DNA of 64,000 bases from Rhodanobacter sp. 7MK24 (GTDB taxonomy: Bacteria; Pseudomonadota; Gammaproteobacteria; Xanthomonadales; Rhodanobacteraceae). Both the position numbers and the translations under genes were made by a program. Positions 47,069 to 55,305 of this stretch are shown one piece after another (the stretch's first letter is position 1; every line of letters starts with the position of its first letter). The DNA lies in assembly GCF_014842995.1 (NCBI RefSeq), contig NZ_JACYXL010000001.1, positions 63,183-127,182 on the forward strand, written 5' to 3'. The notes beneath the pieces were generated by a model. That model had not been told where the DNA came from. It saw nothing but the letters and a program-made list of their open reading frames with translations, and made no database searches.

Positions 47069-47968
47069 TTACCCCAGCAGTGCCTTCATCCTTGCCCGCG
47101 TCAATGGGCCGAACCGCAGCTTCTCGCACAGTGCGTCAAGTGCGACGGCATCGCCACCCGCACGGTGCAGGGCGTCGATGCCCTCCGGCACCGGTGCGTC
47201 CAGCGCAATGCGCGTGAGACGGCGATAAAGCAACGCTTGTTGCCCATGCTCGCGCAGTTTCGCGGCGCAACTGGCGGCGCCGCGGATGCGCAGGAAGGGA
47301 ACCTCTTCCACCCGATCGAGCAGGGCTTCGAGGTTGCCGAAGTGGTGGAGCAGGGCGGCGGCGGTCTTGGCGCCGATACCGGGCACGCCGGGGATGTTGT
47401 CCACCGCGTCGCCGCAGAGGGCGAGGTAGTCGGCGACCTGGTGCGGATGCACGCCGAGTTTTTCGTGCACGCCAGCGGGGCCCCAGCGCAGGTTCTTCGC
47501 GTAATCCCACTGCTCGTCGTGTTCGCCCAGCAACTGGCCGAAGTCCTTGTCGGCGGAGACGATCACGCTGGGCACGCCGTGGGCGCGCAAGCCCCACAGC
47601 ACGCTGCCGATCAGATCGTCCGCCTCGTAGCTGTGATCGATCAGCACCGCGACGCCGAGCGCGGCAGTGACTTCGCGGCACAGCACGAACTGGCGTTCCA
47701 GGTCGGGCGGCGGCAACTCGCGGTTGGCCTTGTAGGGCGGGTAGATAGCGTTGCGGAAGGAACTGGTGAGCGAAGCGTCGAATGCCACGGCCAATCGTTC
47801 CGGCCGCACCCGTTCCAGCAGTTCGCAGAGGAAGCGGGTATAGCCGTGCACGGCGTTGGCGGGATGACCCTCGGCGTCGTGGAATTCGTCAGGCATCGAG
47901 TGCCAGGCGCGGAACACGTAGAGGCTGCCGTCCACCAGGTGGGCGGCGCCGCGGCGGTCCGCGTTCAT
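47069..47968 (-). CDS. 5'-3' exonuclease (PolI N-terminal/flap-nuclease type)
   Basis: 299 residues from ATG 47968, overlapping the nitroreductase stop codon by 4 bases. Metal-binding motifs: DGSLYVFRAW, FRNAIYPPYKANRE, YEADDLIGS, SADKDFGQL and the helix-hairpin-helix GDAVDNIPGVPGIGAKTA. It is the separate version of the DNA polymerase I 5' nuclease domain, which removes RNA primers or flaps. It is longer than E. coli Xni (about 250) and lacks a polymerase part. A nitroreductase lies upstream in the same transcript, without obvious link. Confidence 0.92.
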   Translation of the reverse strand: MNADRRGAAHLVDGSLYVFRAWHSMPDEFHDAEGHPANAVHGYTRFLCELLERVRPERLAVAFDASLTSSFRNAIYPPYKANRELPPPDLERQFVLCREVTAALGVAVLIDHSYEADDLIGSVLWGLRAHGVPSVIVSADKDFGQLLGEHDEQWDYAKNLRWGPAGVHEKLGVHPHQVADYLALCGDAVDNIPGVPGIGAKTAAALLHHFGNLEALLDRVEEVPFLRIRGAASCAAKLREHGQQALLYRRLTRIALDAPVPEGIDALHRAGGDAVALDALCEKLRFGPLTRARMKALLG

Positions 47969-48534
47969 GGCGCCCATGTGTAGAGCAGATCATCCAAGGC
48001 GGGACGCTCACGATCGGGCACGTCGAGCTGCGGCGTGCCGAGATGCACGAAACCGATGACGTGTTCGTTCATGGACAGTTGCAGCAACGCGGCCACGTCG
48101 GGGTCGTAGGCGGCCCATCCGGTGAGCCACTGCGCGCCGAAGCCCAGCGCATGCGCGCCGAGCAGGATGTTGTAGGCCACGCAGCCGGCGCTCAGGCGCT
48201 GTTCGATCTCGGGAACGGTGCTGCTGGCATCGATGCATGCGACCACGGCGATCACCAGCGGCGCGAAGGTATAGCGCAGTTGCTCCTTCTCGCGCTTGGC
48301 GTCGGAGAGTTCCGGTTGCTTGCGTATCGCCAGTTCTGCCAGCCGTTCGCCGAAGCGCAGCTTGGCATCGCCCTGGAGGCGGATCAGCCGGAACGGCGCC
48401 AGCTTGCCGTGGTCGGGCACCCGGATCGCGGCGGCGAGCAGCTCGCGCAGGGTGGCCTCGTCGGGCGCGGGCGCGCCGAGCTGGCGCGACGGGATGGAGT
48501 GGCGCTGTTGCAGCAGGGAAAGGGCGGCGGTCAT
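47965..48534 (-). CDS. Nitroreductase family protein (YdjA-like)
   Basis: 189 residues. The FMN-binding nitroreductase pattern is visible: LQQRHSIPSRQL at the start (R-x-S type), DHGKLAPFRLIRLQG, SAGCVAYNILLGAHALGFGAQWLTGW and a C-terminal GTPQ region. The size and the GxGxxWxTG form fit the short YdjA/TdsD-like class, which probably uses NAD(P)H to reduce nitro or quinone compounds. The gene is first in a two-gene transcript with the 5'-3' exonuclease, and diverges from the DUF3465 gene with 203 bases between the starts. Confidence 0.9.
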   Translation of the reverse strand: MTAALSLLQQRHSIPSRQLGAPAPDEATLRELLAAAIRVPDHGKLAPFRLIRLQGDAKLRFGERLAELAIRKQPELSDAKREKEQLRYTFAPLVIAVVACIDASSTVPEIEQRLSAGCVAYNILLGAHALGFGAQWLTGWAAYDPDVAALLQLSMNEHVIGFVHLGTPQLDVPDRERPALDDLLYTWAP

Positions 48535-48737
48535 GACGCAGGTCGTGGTGCGGGAGCCCCCATGCTAGCGGCCACGTGTGCCGCACGCGAATCAGGCACT
48601 TGTCGACTCCTCTGTCGTTCCTGCCGCACGCATGCCGACTGGTTCACAGGTTCGACGAAACATTCACGCCGCTTCACGGAGCCGTCATCAGCGCGATACA
48701 GGATGGGCGGGCAGGGGATGCATCGGGAGGAAATCTG

Positions 48738-49229
48738 ATGAGAACACGTTCCATGTCGTTCGTTTTGCTCGGCGCGGCGCTGATGCTGGGCGCGGCGGCG
48801 CAAGCCCAGGACAGCTATGTCGCCGGCATTTTCGCGCCTGCGAAATCGACGGCCACGTATCCGTGCAACGACGCGCAGTTCCTGCAGGACCAGCAGGCGT
48901 TCGAGAACGGCCAGATCACGGCCGACCAGCCCGAGGACGTCTGCGGCATCGTGACCGCGGTGCTGCCGGAGAAGAAGACCAGCAGCGGCCACCACGGCTA
49001 TTTCTACGTGCAGGTGGCTTCGGGCGTGGTGATCGAGATCGTGTCGGATCTCGACCAGATGGACGCGCCGAAATGGCCATGGGTAGCGGTGGGCGATACC
49101 ACCTACGTGAAAGGCCGCTACTACTACGACAACATGGACAGCCAGGGCATCGACTGGACGCACCACGGCACCAGCAGCTCCTGGCCGTATGCCGGCTACG
49201 TGGTGGTGAACGGCACGAAGTACCAGTAA
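48738..49229 (+). CDS. DUF3465 family secreted protein
   Basis: 163 residues from ATG 48738, with GGGAGGAAATCTG before it. Signal peptide of about 23 residues ending in AQAQ. The mature protein fits DUF3465, a small OB-fold-like secreted domain: CGIVTAVLPEKK, YVQVASGVVIEIV, GDTTYVKGRYYYD, and the ending IDWTHHGTSSSWPYAGYVVVNGTKYQ-like pattern that is typical of the family. Function unknown. It converges with cdd onto a shared hairpin terminator. Confidence 0.8.
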   Translation: MRTRSMSFVLLGAALMLGAAAQAQDSYVAGIFAPAKSTATYPCNDAQFLQDQQAFENGQITADQPEDVCGIVTAVLPEKKTSSGHHGYFYVQVASGVVIEIVSDLDQMDAPKWPWVAVGDTTYVKGRYYYDNMDSQGIDWTHHGTSSSWPYAGYVVVNGTKYQ

Positions 49230-49240
49230 GCGCTGGCGGA

Positions 49241-49270
49241 AAGGGGCGGCGCCATCGGCGTCGCCCTTTT
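49241..49270. terminator. Shared terminator between DUF3465 gene and cdd
   Basis: GGGCGGCGCC and GGCGTCGCCC pair with one mismatch around an ATC loop; TTTT follows on the plus strand and CTTT on the minus strand. The genes converge on it, so it probably works in both directions. Confidence 0.7.
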
Positions 49271-49279
49271 CCTGCCGGG

Positions 49280-49702
49280 TCAGGGCGATGGCGCCGCGGT
49301 GCGCAACCGGAAGGCGCCCGGCAGGAGTGCCCCCACGCTGGTCTGCGCGTTGTCGCCGCGAAGGTTGGCGAGCAGCACCGGCATCTCGGCGTCGCACAAT
49401 TCGCTCATCACCTGGCGGCAGGCGCCGCAGGGAGTGACCGGTCCGTCGCAGTCGGCGATCACCGCGATGGCGGCGAAATCGCCCGGCTTGCAGCCGGCGG
49501 CAACGGCGGCGAACAGCGCGGTGCGCTCGGCGCAATTGCACAGGCCGTAGGAAGAATTCTCGACGTTGCAGCCGCTGAAGCGGCGGCCGTCGTGCGCCAG
49601 CAAGGCGGCGCCCACGGCAAAGCCGGAGTACGGGGCGTGGGCTTGTTCGCGGGCTGCGCGCGCCAGCGCCAGCAGTTCGTCGTGCGGGATGGAAACGGGC
49701 AT
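49280..49702 (-). CDS. cdd: Cytidine deaminase
   Basis: 140 residues, the size of the homotetrameric Cdd class. Zinc ligands are Cys57, Cys92 and Cys95, with the proton-shuttle Glu59 (NCAERTA and PCGACRQV). The N-terminal APYSGFAVGAALL and NVENSSYG are family marks. It converts cytidine and deoxycytidine to uridine and deoxyuridine in pyrimidine salvage. No other salvage gene is adjacent; it diverges from pntA, with 110 bases between starts. Confidence 0.96.
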   Translation of the reverse strand: MPVSIPHDELLALARAAREQAHAPYSGFAVGAALLAHDGRRFSGCNVENSSYGLCNCAERTALFAAVAAGCKPGDFAAIAVIADCDGPVTPCGACRQVMSELCDAEMPVLLANLRGDNAQTSVGALLPGAFRLRTAAPSP

Positions 49703-49812
49703 CGTGCTCTCCGTGCTCCCCCGGGCGGTGGATCAGATTAGCGCGCCGTGGCGGCGCGTCCAAGTGCGCGCAAACATGGCAAGATGCAGCGATCTTCCAC
49801 GAGGGACGCACG

Positions 49813-50913
49813 ATGCCGATCACCGTAGCCGCCCTGCGCGAGACCGCCGCCGGCGAACGCCGCGTGGCGATCACGCCCGAGATGGCCAAGAAGCTCCGCG
49901 GCAAGGGGTTGCGCGTGTTGCTGGAACGCGGCGCGGGCGCGGCGGCAGGTTTTCCCGACACGGTTTACGCAGATGCGGATTTCGCATCGGCCGGCGAAGT
50001 ACTGGCGCAGGCCGACCTGCTGGCCTGCGTGCTGCCGCCCGAGGATGCGGTGTTCGCGCAGTTGCGCGAAGGTGCGCTGGTCGTGGGGCAATTGCGGCCT
50101 TACGGCGCACCCTCGCGCATCGCGGCGCTGGCCGCGCACAAGCTCACCGCGTTCGCGCTGGAGCTGCTGCCGCGCACGACGCGCGCGCAGGCGATGGACG
50201 TGTTGAGTTCGCAGGCGGCAGTGGCCGGCTATCGCGCCATGCTGATCGCCGCCGAGGCGGCACCCAAGTTCTTCCCCATGCTCACCACCGCAGCGGGCAC
50301 GATCCGTCCGTCGAAGGTGCTGGTGATCGGTGCCGGCGTGGCCGGCTTGCAGGCCATCGCCACGGCGCGCCGCCTCGGTGCGCAGACCGAGGGTTACGAC
50401 GTGCGCCCGGAGACGCGCGAACAGGTGGAATCGCTGGGCGCGAAGTTCCTCGACCTCGGCGTCAGTGCCGCCGGCAGCGGCGGCTATGCGCGCGAACTGT
50501 CGGCGGAGGAGCGCGCGGCGCAGCAGCAGGCGCTGGCCGAGCATCTCAAGGCATTCGACGTGGTGGTATCCACTGCTGCCGTGCCGGGCCGGGCCGCGCC
50601 GAAGATCCTCACTGCCGCGATGATCGAGGGCATGAAGCCGGGTGCATTGGTCGTGGATCTCGCCGCCGAAAGCGGCGGCAACTGCGAATTGACCCGGCCG
50701 GGTGAGCGCCTGGAGCACGGTGGCGTCACGATCCTGGGTCCGCTCAACCTGCCGGCCGGTGCGCCACTGCACGCTTCGGAGATGTACGCACGCAACGTGG
50801 TGAACTTCGCCGAGCTGCTGCTGAAGGACGGCGCACTTGCCCCCGACTTCGACGACGAGCTGGTGGCGAAGAGCTGCCTGGCGCGCGGCGGCGAGGCGAT
50901 GTTCAAGGGATAG
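49813..50913 (+). CDS. pntA: NAD(P) transhydrogenase alpha subunit, soluble part (PntAA)
   Basis: 366 residues; GAGGG precedes the ATG. It is the NAD(H)-binding domain I of the proton-pumping transhydrogenase, without the membrane part found in E. coli PntA. Marks: RETAAGERRVAITPE, the Rossmann region VLVIGAGVAGLQAIATARR, and DLAAESGGNCELTRPGE. With PntAB and PntB it couples the proton gradient to NADPH formation. The membrane subunits are encoded nearly 2 kb downstream, behind an opposed sigma-factor operon, so the three-gene unit is split. Confidence 0.95.
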   Translation: MPITVAALRETAAGERRVAITPEMAKKLRGKGLRVLLERGAGAAAGFPDTVYADADFASAGEVLAQADLLACVLPPEDAVFAQLREGALVVGQLRPYGAPSRIAALAAHKLTAFALELLPRTTRAQAMDVLSSQAAVAGYRAMLIAAEAAPKFFPMLTTAAGTIRPSKVLVIGAGVAGLQAIATARRLGAQTEGYDVRPETREQVESLGAKFLDLGVSAAGSGGYARELSAEERAAQQQALAEHLKAFDVVVSTAAVPGRAAPKILTAAMIEGMKPGALVVDLAAESGGNCELTRPGERLEHGGVTILGPLNLPAGAPLHASEMYARNVVNFAELLLKDGALAPDFDDELVAKSCLARGGEAMFKG

Positions 50914-50944
50914 GCGGCTCCCGCGGGAGTATCCCGGGGCTTGG

Positions 50945-51424
50945 TCAGCGTTTCGGTCCGTGCAGCCAGTGCAGCCGCTGCGCGGGCGGCATGGCATGCC
51001 ATTGCTGCATCAGCTTGGCGCGCTGCTCCGGCGGCATCTTCTGGAAGCGCTGGTAGGCGGCGTGCAATTGCTCGCGCTGCTCCGCCGGCAATTGGCGGAA
51101 CAGGCGCTGGTTGTCGCGTGCCTGCTTGCGCTCCACCGGTGTCATCTGTTGCCAGCGGGCAATGCGTTGGCTGATCTGCGCACGTTGTGCGGGTGGCAGG
51201 TTTACCCAGTCCCTGCTTTTCTCGAGCAGGTGCTGTTGGCGCTGCGGCGGCAAGCCGTCCCAGTCCTGCCGCAGCGGCGACAGGACGTCGCGCTGGGCGG
51301 GTGTGAGGCTGTCCCAGGAGGTCGGCGCACGCGCGCTCTGCGCATGCAGCGCGGGTGCGACGGCAAGTCCGCCGAGCAGGGCGGCGAGGACAAAAGAATG
51401 CAGCGGGCGTGCGAACCAGGCCAT
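50945..51424 (-). CDS. DUF3106 domain-containing exported protein
   Basis: 159 residues with a Sec signal peptide (about 1-28). The mature part contains helical repeats with the DUF3106 signature: WDSLTPAQRDVLSPL, WVNLPPAQRAQI, WQQMTPVERKQARD, FRQLPAEQREQL and FQKMPPEQRAKL. Several L-P-x-x-Q-R units stand in register and suggest a metal- or peptide-binding helical stack. Function unknown; in Xanthomonadales it is the usual third gene behind an ECF sigma factor and its anti-sigma factor, with three bases between it and the anti-sigma stop here. Confidence 0.85.
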   Translation of the reverse strand: MAWFARPLHSFVLAALLGGLAVAPALHAQSARAPTSWDSLTPAQRDVLSPLRQDWDGLPPQRQQHLLEKSRDWVNLPPAQRAQISQRIARWQQMTPVERKQARDNQRLFRQLPAEQREQLHAAYQRFQKMPPEQRAKLMQQWHAMPPAQRLHWLHGPKR

Positions 51425-51427
51425 GGA

Positions 51428-51826
51428 TCAGTGGGCGGGGGGCGGGTTGTCGTTGGCTGCCAGCCAGCCGTAGAAATCGAGGTTCTGGTACAGGTTGGGA
51501 TCGGCCTGTTCGGGGTCGGGCGGCAGTGGGCTGTCGGCTTCGTTGCCGGCCGCAGCGGTGACGGCGGCCGGCATCTCGGCGGTCGGGCGCGGCGCGGACG
51601 GCCATACCAGCAAGGCGGCCAGCGCGATCGCCGCGCAGGCGCCGGACGGCACCAGCCAGCGTGCGACACGGTGCTGCGCCTGCCGGGTGCCGGCCAGCAC
51701 GTCGCGGCGCGCGGCGCGCAGACGGCCGGCGATGGCGGGATCGAGGTCGCGCGCGGCTTCGTGGTAGAGCGCGCGGGCGCGCTGCTCCAGCGGGGCGTTC
51801 GACAGGTTGTTGCCAGGCGTGTTCAT
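51428..51826 (-). CDS. Anti-sigma-factor-like single-pass membrane protein
   Basis: 132 residues; ATGA overlap with the sigma-factor gene. A cytosolic helical N terminus (1-55), one membrane helix (about 57-76) and a periplasmic tail ending in LDFYGWLAANDNPPPAH. Sequence similarity to known anti-sigma factors is weak, and the call rests on topology and position directly behind the sigma gene. No zinc (HxxxCxxC) motif is seen. Confidence 0.65.
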   Translation of the reverse strand: MNTPGNNLSNAPLEQRARALYHEAARDLDPAIAGRLRAARRDVLAGTRQAQHRVARWLVPSGACAAIALAALLVWPSAPRPTAEMPAAVTAAAGNEADSPLPPDPEQADPNLYQNLDFYGWLAANDNPPPAH

Positions 51827-52413
51827 CGCCAGTCCTCCAGTTGTTCGCGCAGCCGCTGCATGGCGCGCGACAGATGTGTTTTCACGCTGCCTTCCGAGCA
51901 ACCCATGGCCTGGGCCGTCTCGGCCACGTCCAGTTCCTCCAGCATGCGCAGCGTGAAGGCCTCGCGCTGCCGCTGCGGCAGTTCGCGCAACGCGGCACTG
52001 AGGTCGCTCCACGACTGCGCGTCCTGCACCCTGTCCTGCGGGCCGGGGCCGTGGTCGGCCGGGTCCCAGCTGGGCAGTTCGTCGCCCTCGTCGTCGCGGC
52101 CGCCGCCCAGCCAGCCCACCACGATCGAGCGCACCTTGCGGCGGCGCTGCAGGTCGACGATGCGCCGGCGCAGGATGCCCCAGAACAGCGGCGCCCATTC
52201 GGTGGCCGGCTTGTCGCGGTAATGCCCCACCAGCCGCAGCATGGCGTCCTGCACCGCATCCAGCGCATCCTCGCGGTTGCGCAGGTTCAGTTCGGCCACG
52301 CGGAAGGCACGCCGCTCCACCTGCGCCAGAAAGGCGTCCAGGGTGGCCGGGGTCTCCTGCGCGCCTGCGGATGCCAGCAGTTCGGCATCGAGGCTACCGG
52401 CGAGGCTGTTCAT
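51823..52413 (-). CDS. ECF-type RNA polymerase sigma factor
   Basis: 196 residues from ATG 52413 (GAGG upstream); an ATG at 52458 would add 15 residues without an RBS. Region 2 holds EDALDAVQDAMLRLVGHY and FWGILRRRIVDLQRRRK; region 4 holds LRELPQRQREAFTLRMLEELDVAETAQAMGCSEGSVKTHLSRA-type helix-turn-helix. It is the first gene of the minus-strand unit with the anti-sigma and DUF3106 genes. A possible self-recognised promoter lies 63 bases upstream. Confidence 0.92.
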   Translation of the reverse strand: MNSLAGSLDAELLASAGAQETPATLDAFLAQVERRAFRVAELNLRNREDALDAVQDAMLRLVGHYRDKPATEWAPLFWGILRRRIVDLQRRRKVRSIVVGWLGGGRDDEGDELPSWDPADHGPGPQDRVQDAQSWSDLSAALRELPQRQREAFTLRMLEELDVAETAQAMGCSEGSVKTHLSRAMQRLREQLEDWR

Positions 52414-52850
52414 GGCGGCCTCGTCCGCATCGTCGGCTGATGCATGCGTCGGCTCCATCGGTTCGACACCCGTGCTCAACGTTCGGCGCCCGCGCAGGTT
52501 GACTCGGGGATGCTTCGATCGCATTCGGTGCCGGCGTCCCCGCATGGGCTGCCTGCGCCCCCCAGCTGTGTCGCCGCAGGCCGGACGGCTGCCTGCCGGG
52601 ACCGGGTGCCGAAGGGGCATGGGCTGACAATCCGGCTCCAGCGAACCGAATTCAAATGACGGTGTGGCGCCCGAAAGGGCGCCAAATTGCCGCATGCGCC
52701 TTGCCCAGGCAGCCATGGATCGCGCCACGCACAACGATCTGAGGGCCTTCCATGCGCCATGCCGCCTGCGCTGAGAGCAATCGAAGCATCCCTTGCGTAT
52801 GATGCTGGAGCAACGTTGTTCAGGTAGGTGGAACTCATAGGGGAGGGGTC
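52414..52850. other. 437-base divergent region between sigma gene and pntAB, with tetraloop hairpin
   Basis: It should hold the sigma-operon promoter on the minus side and a promoter for pntAB-pntB on the plus side. A perfect TGGCGCCC-GAAA-GGGCGCCA hairpin (52665-52684) with a GNRA tetraloop stands in its middle, followed by AATT. TATGAT at 52798-52803 is a -10-like box 48 bases before pntAB, with no convincing -35. No gene seen. Confidence 0.4.
52476..52503 (-). promoter_or_regulatory. Candidate ECF-type promoter of the sigma operon
   Basis: On the minus strand GTCAACCT and CGTTGA are separated so that AAC and CGT are 16 bases apart, the spacing of many ECF promoters. It lies about 63 bases upstream of the sigma start. 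The -35 is not the GGAAC consensus, so this is only a suggestion of autoregulation. Confidence 0.25.
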
Positions 52851-53153
52851 ATGATCGACGGATTTGTGGCGCTGTACATCTTCATGCTGGCTGCGTTCAC
52901 CGGACACGAAATCATTGCGCGGGTGCCGGTGATCCTGCATACGCCGTTGATGTCGGGCTCCAACTTCGTTCACGGCATCGTGCTGGTGGGCGCCATGATA
53001 GCGCTTGGTCACGCCTCCACGCCGTTCGAGATCGGGCTGGGCTTCGTGGCCGTGCTGCTGGGCGCGGGCAACGCCGCCGGCGGTTACGTGGTCACCGAGC
53101 GCATGCTGGAGATGTTCAAGCCCAGTGCCGGGAAGCCGGGAGACAAGGCATGA
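52851..53153 (+). CDS. pntAB: NAD(P) transhydrogenase membrane subunit PntAB
   Basis: 100 residues; GGGGAGGGGTC precedes the ATG. It comprises three membrane helices and corresponds to the C-terminal membrane part of E. coli PntA: VALYIFMLAAFTGHEII, RVPVILHTPLMSGSNFVHGI and the GNAAGGYVVTERML end. It forms the proton channel with PntB. The stop codon overlaps the pntB start (ATGA). Confidence 0.95.
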   Translation: MIDGFVALYIFMLAAFTGHEIIARVPVILHTPLMSGSNFVHGIVLVGAMIALGHASTPFEIGLGFVAVLLGAGNAAGGYVVTERMLEMFKPSAGKPGDKA

Positions 53154-54619
53154 GCTGGCTGCCCACCCTGGTCCAGGCCTGCTATTTCCTCGCCGCGCTG
53201 CTGTTCATCCTGGGCCTGAAGCGCATGAGTTCGCCGCGCACTGCGCGCGGCGGCATCGTATGGGCCGGCGTGGGCATGCTGGTGGCGGTGCTGGCCACGT
53301 TCGCGCTGCCGGACATGCAGAACCGCGGGTTGATCCTTGCGGCGGTGCTGATCGGCGTGGCCGCGGCATGGTGGAGCGGCCGCCGCGTGGCGATGACGGC
53401 GATGCCGCAGATGGTGGCGCTGTACAACGGCATGGGTGGCGGCGCCGCGGCCGGCATCGGCGCGGCGGAACTGGTGGCACACGTGCAGCGCGCGACGGTG
53501 GCGGTGCCGGATACCTACCCGCTGCGCCCGGAAAACTGGGTGACCGAGGCGCTGCACCAGGTTCCCGCGGTGGCCCCGTTGTCGCCGGTGGCCCTGGGCC
53601 TGGGCGTGCTGGGCGCGCTGATCGGCGCGGTGAGCTTTTCCGGTTCGCTGGTCGCCTTCGCCAAGCTGCAGGGCTGGATGGACCGGCGTTTCGTGTTCCC
53701 CGGCCAGCGCGTGGTGAACCTGCTGGTGCTGCTGTTGGCCGTGGTGCATGGCGTGATGCTGGCTGCGGGACACCTCGAATTGCCGGTGATCCTGGCGTTT
53801 TTCGTGCTCTCGCTCCTGTTCGGCCTGTTGATGACACTGCCCATCGGCGGTGCCGACATGCCGGTGGTGATCTCGCTGTACAACGCCTTCACCGGTCTGG
53901 CAGTGGCGTTCGAGGGCTATGTGCTGGGCAACGAGGCGATGATTATTGCCGGCATGGTGGTGGGCGCGGCCGGTACCCTGCTCACCCAGCTGATGGCCAA
54001 GGCGATGAACCGCTCGCTGGGCAACGTGCTGTTCGGCAGCTTCGGGGCGGCCGCTGGCGGTGCGGCGCAGGAAATCGCGGGGGCGCAGAAGCCCATCGAG
54101 GCCGCCGATGCGGCAGTGATGATGGCCTATGCCGAGCGCGTGGCCATCGTGCCCGGCTACGGCATGGCGGTGGCGCAGGCGCAGCACAAGGTATGGGAAT
54201 TCGCCAAGCTGCTGATCGAGCGCGGCGTGAAGGTGAAGTTCGCGATCCACCCGGTGGCCGGCCGCATGCCCGGCCACATGAACGTGCTGCTGGCCGAGGC
54301 GGGCGTGCCCTATGACCTTATCGAGGACATGGACGACATCAACCCGGAGTTCCCCAACACCGACGTGGTGCTGGTGATCGGCGCCAACGACGTGGTGAAC
54401 CCGATGGCGAAGACCGATCCGACCTCGCCGATCTACGGCATGCCTATCCTCGACGTGGCGGCGGCGAAGCACGTCATCGTGGTCAAGCGCGGCAAGGGCA
54501 CCGGCTTCGCCGGCATCGAGAACGCGCTGTTCTATGCCGACAACACGCGCATGCTGTACGGCGATGGCCAGGCCGCCGCCGGTCAGCTGGTCAGCGAGCT
54601 GAAGGCATTGGACAGTTGA
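53150..54619 (+). CDS. pntB: NAD(P) transhydrogenase beta subunit
   Basis: 489 residues; ATGA overlap with pntAB. Up to nine membrane helices (about 1-270) are followed by the NADP(H)-binding domain III (about 305-489), with YGMAVAQAQHKVWE, FAIHPVAGRMPGHMNVLLAEA, VIGANDVVNP and KRGKGTGFAGIENALF. It binds NADP+ and, together with PntAB, moves protons. Length and motifs match the family well. Confidence 0.96.
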   Translation: MSWLPTLVQACYFLAALLFILGLKRMSSPRTARGGIVWAGVGMLVAVLATFALPDMQNRGLILAAVLIGVAAAWWSGRRVAMTAMPQMVALYNGMGGGAAAGIGAAELVAHVQRATVAVPDTYPLRPENWVTEALHQVPAVAPLSPVALGLGVLGALIGAVSFSGSLVAFAKLQGWMDRRFVFPGQRVVNLLVLLLAVVHGVMLAAGHLELPVILAFFVLSLLFGLLMTLPIGGADMPVVISLYNAFTGLAVAFEGYVLGNEAMIIAGMVVGAAGTLLTQLMAKAMNRSLGNVLFGSFGAAAGGAAQEIAGAQKPIEAADAAVMMAYAERVAIVPGYGMAVAQAQHKVWEFAKLLIERGVKVKFAIHPVAGRMPGHMNVLLAEAGVPYDLIEDMDDINPEFPNTDVVLVIGANDVVNPMAKTDPTSPIYGMPILDVAAAKHVIVVKRGKGTGFAGIENALFYADNTRMLYGDGQAAAGQLVSELKALDS

Positions 54620-54623
54620 GAGT

Positions 54624-54641
54624 GCGGCCATGGATGGCCGC
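54624..54641. repeat. Hairpin with CCATGGATGG core after pntB
   Basis: GCGGCCA and TGGCCGC pair around TGGA, five bases after the pntB stop codon, followed by CCGTTTGATT. It may work as a weak terminator and shares its core with hairpins near 36.04 and 60.87 kb. Confidence 0.4.
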
Positions 54642-54712
54642 CCGTTTGATTCTGGCGATCTAAGGAGGATCGCAAAGGCACCGAGCGGACGCGGCCTGTG
54701 CGGCCGCAAGGA

Positions 54713-55135
54713 TCACCGCTTTCGGCGCCAGGCCAGCCCTGCCGCGAGCAGCGTGCCGAGCGCATACCACGCGAGATCGGCCGGACTCATGCCCAGCTTC
54801 GCCAGGTCCAGCAACAGGCCGGCGCCCGCGGTGCGCACCGTCTCGGTGAGCCCCATGCCGAAGCTGCCGGCGAGCTTGATGGTGGCCATCAGCACGTTGA
54901 AGTAGAGCGCCGCCAATGCGGTCGCGAAGGCGGCCAATACCGCTGCGCCGGTGCCGGGGCGGCGGATCCAATGGCGGACCGCCCAGGCCAGCATCGCGCC
55001 TGCCGGCAGCCCCAGCCAAGGGGCGGTCTGGCGCAGGTACACCGCCGCCACCATCCACGTCGCGCCCACGGCCAGGCCCATCATCGCGGCACAGAACAGT
55101 GCGAAAACGAACAGCGGAATGTCGCGTGCCTTCAT
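54713..55135 (-). CDS. Small multi-pass membrane protein, unknown
   Basis: 140 residues from ATG 55135; the protein starts MKARDIPLFVFALFC. Four hydrophobic helices (about 7-30, 36-52, 62-85 and 115-134) and a basic end (WRRKR). Conserved-looking features are few: ATWMVAAVYLRQTAPWLGLP. No family recognised. It converges with pntB and diverges from sufT, with 170 bases between starts. Confidence 0.6.
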   Translation of the reverse strand: MKARDIPLFVFALFCAAMMGLAVGATWMVAAVYLRQTAPWLGLPAGAMLAWAVRHWIRRPGTGAAVLAAFATALAALYFNVLMATIKLAGSFGMGLTETVRTAGAGLLLDLAKLGMSPADLAWYALGTLLAAGLAWRRKR

Positions 55136-55305
55136 GGCGTGCGGCGGAAAATCGAGAGGTGGAACATGCGCTTGTCCGGCAGGCAAAGCGCCGATCATAG
55201 CCGGTCGGCGTGGCCGGTCATCCCGATGCGGCCCGGCGGCGCGGCATAATAGGCAGCTTGGCGCGCCGTGCGGCGCCCATCATTGACGACGGATTGGCGA
55301 GTGGC

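Noticed and set aside
43878-47983. Long plus-strand frames opposite the molybdoenzyme and exonuclease genes
   Set aside because: Same reason: minus-strand genes have signals, overlaps and family motifs, and these frames have none.
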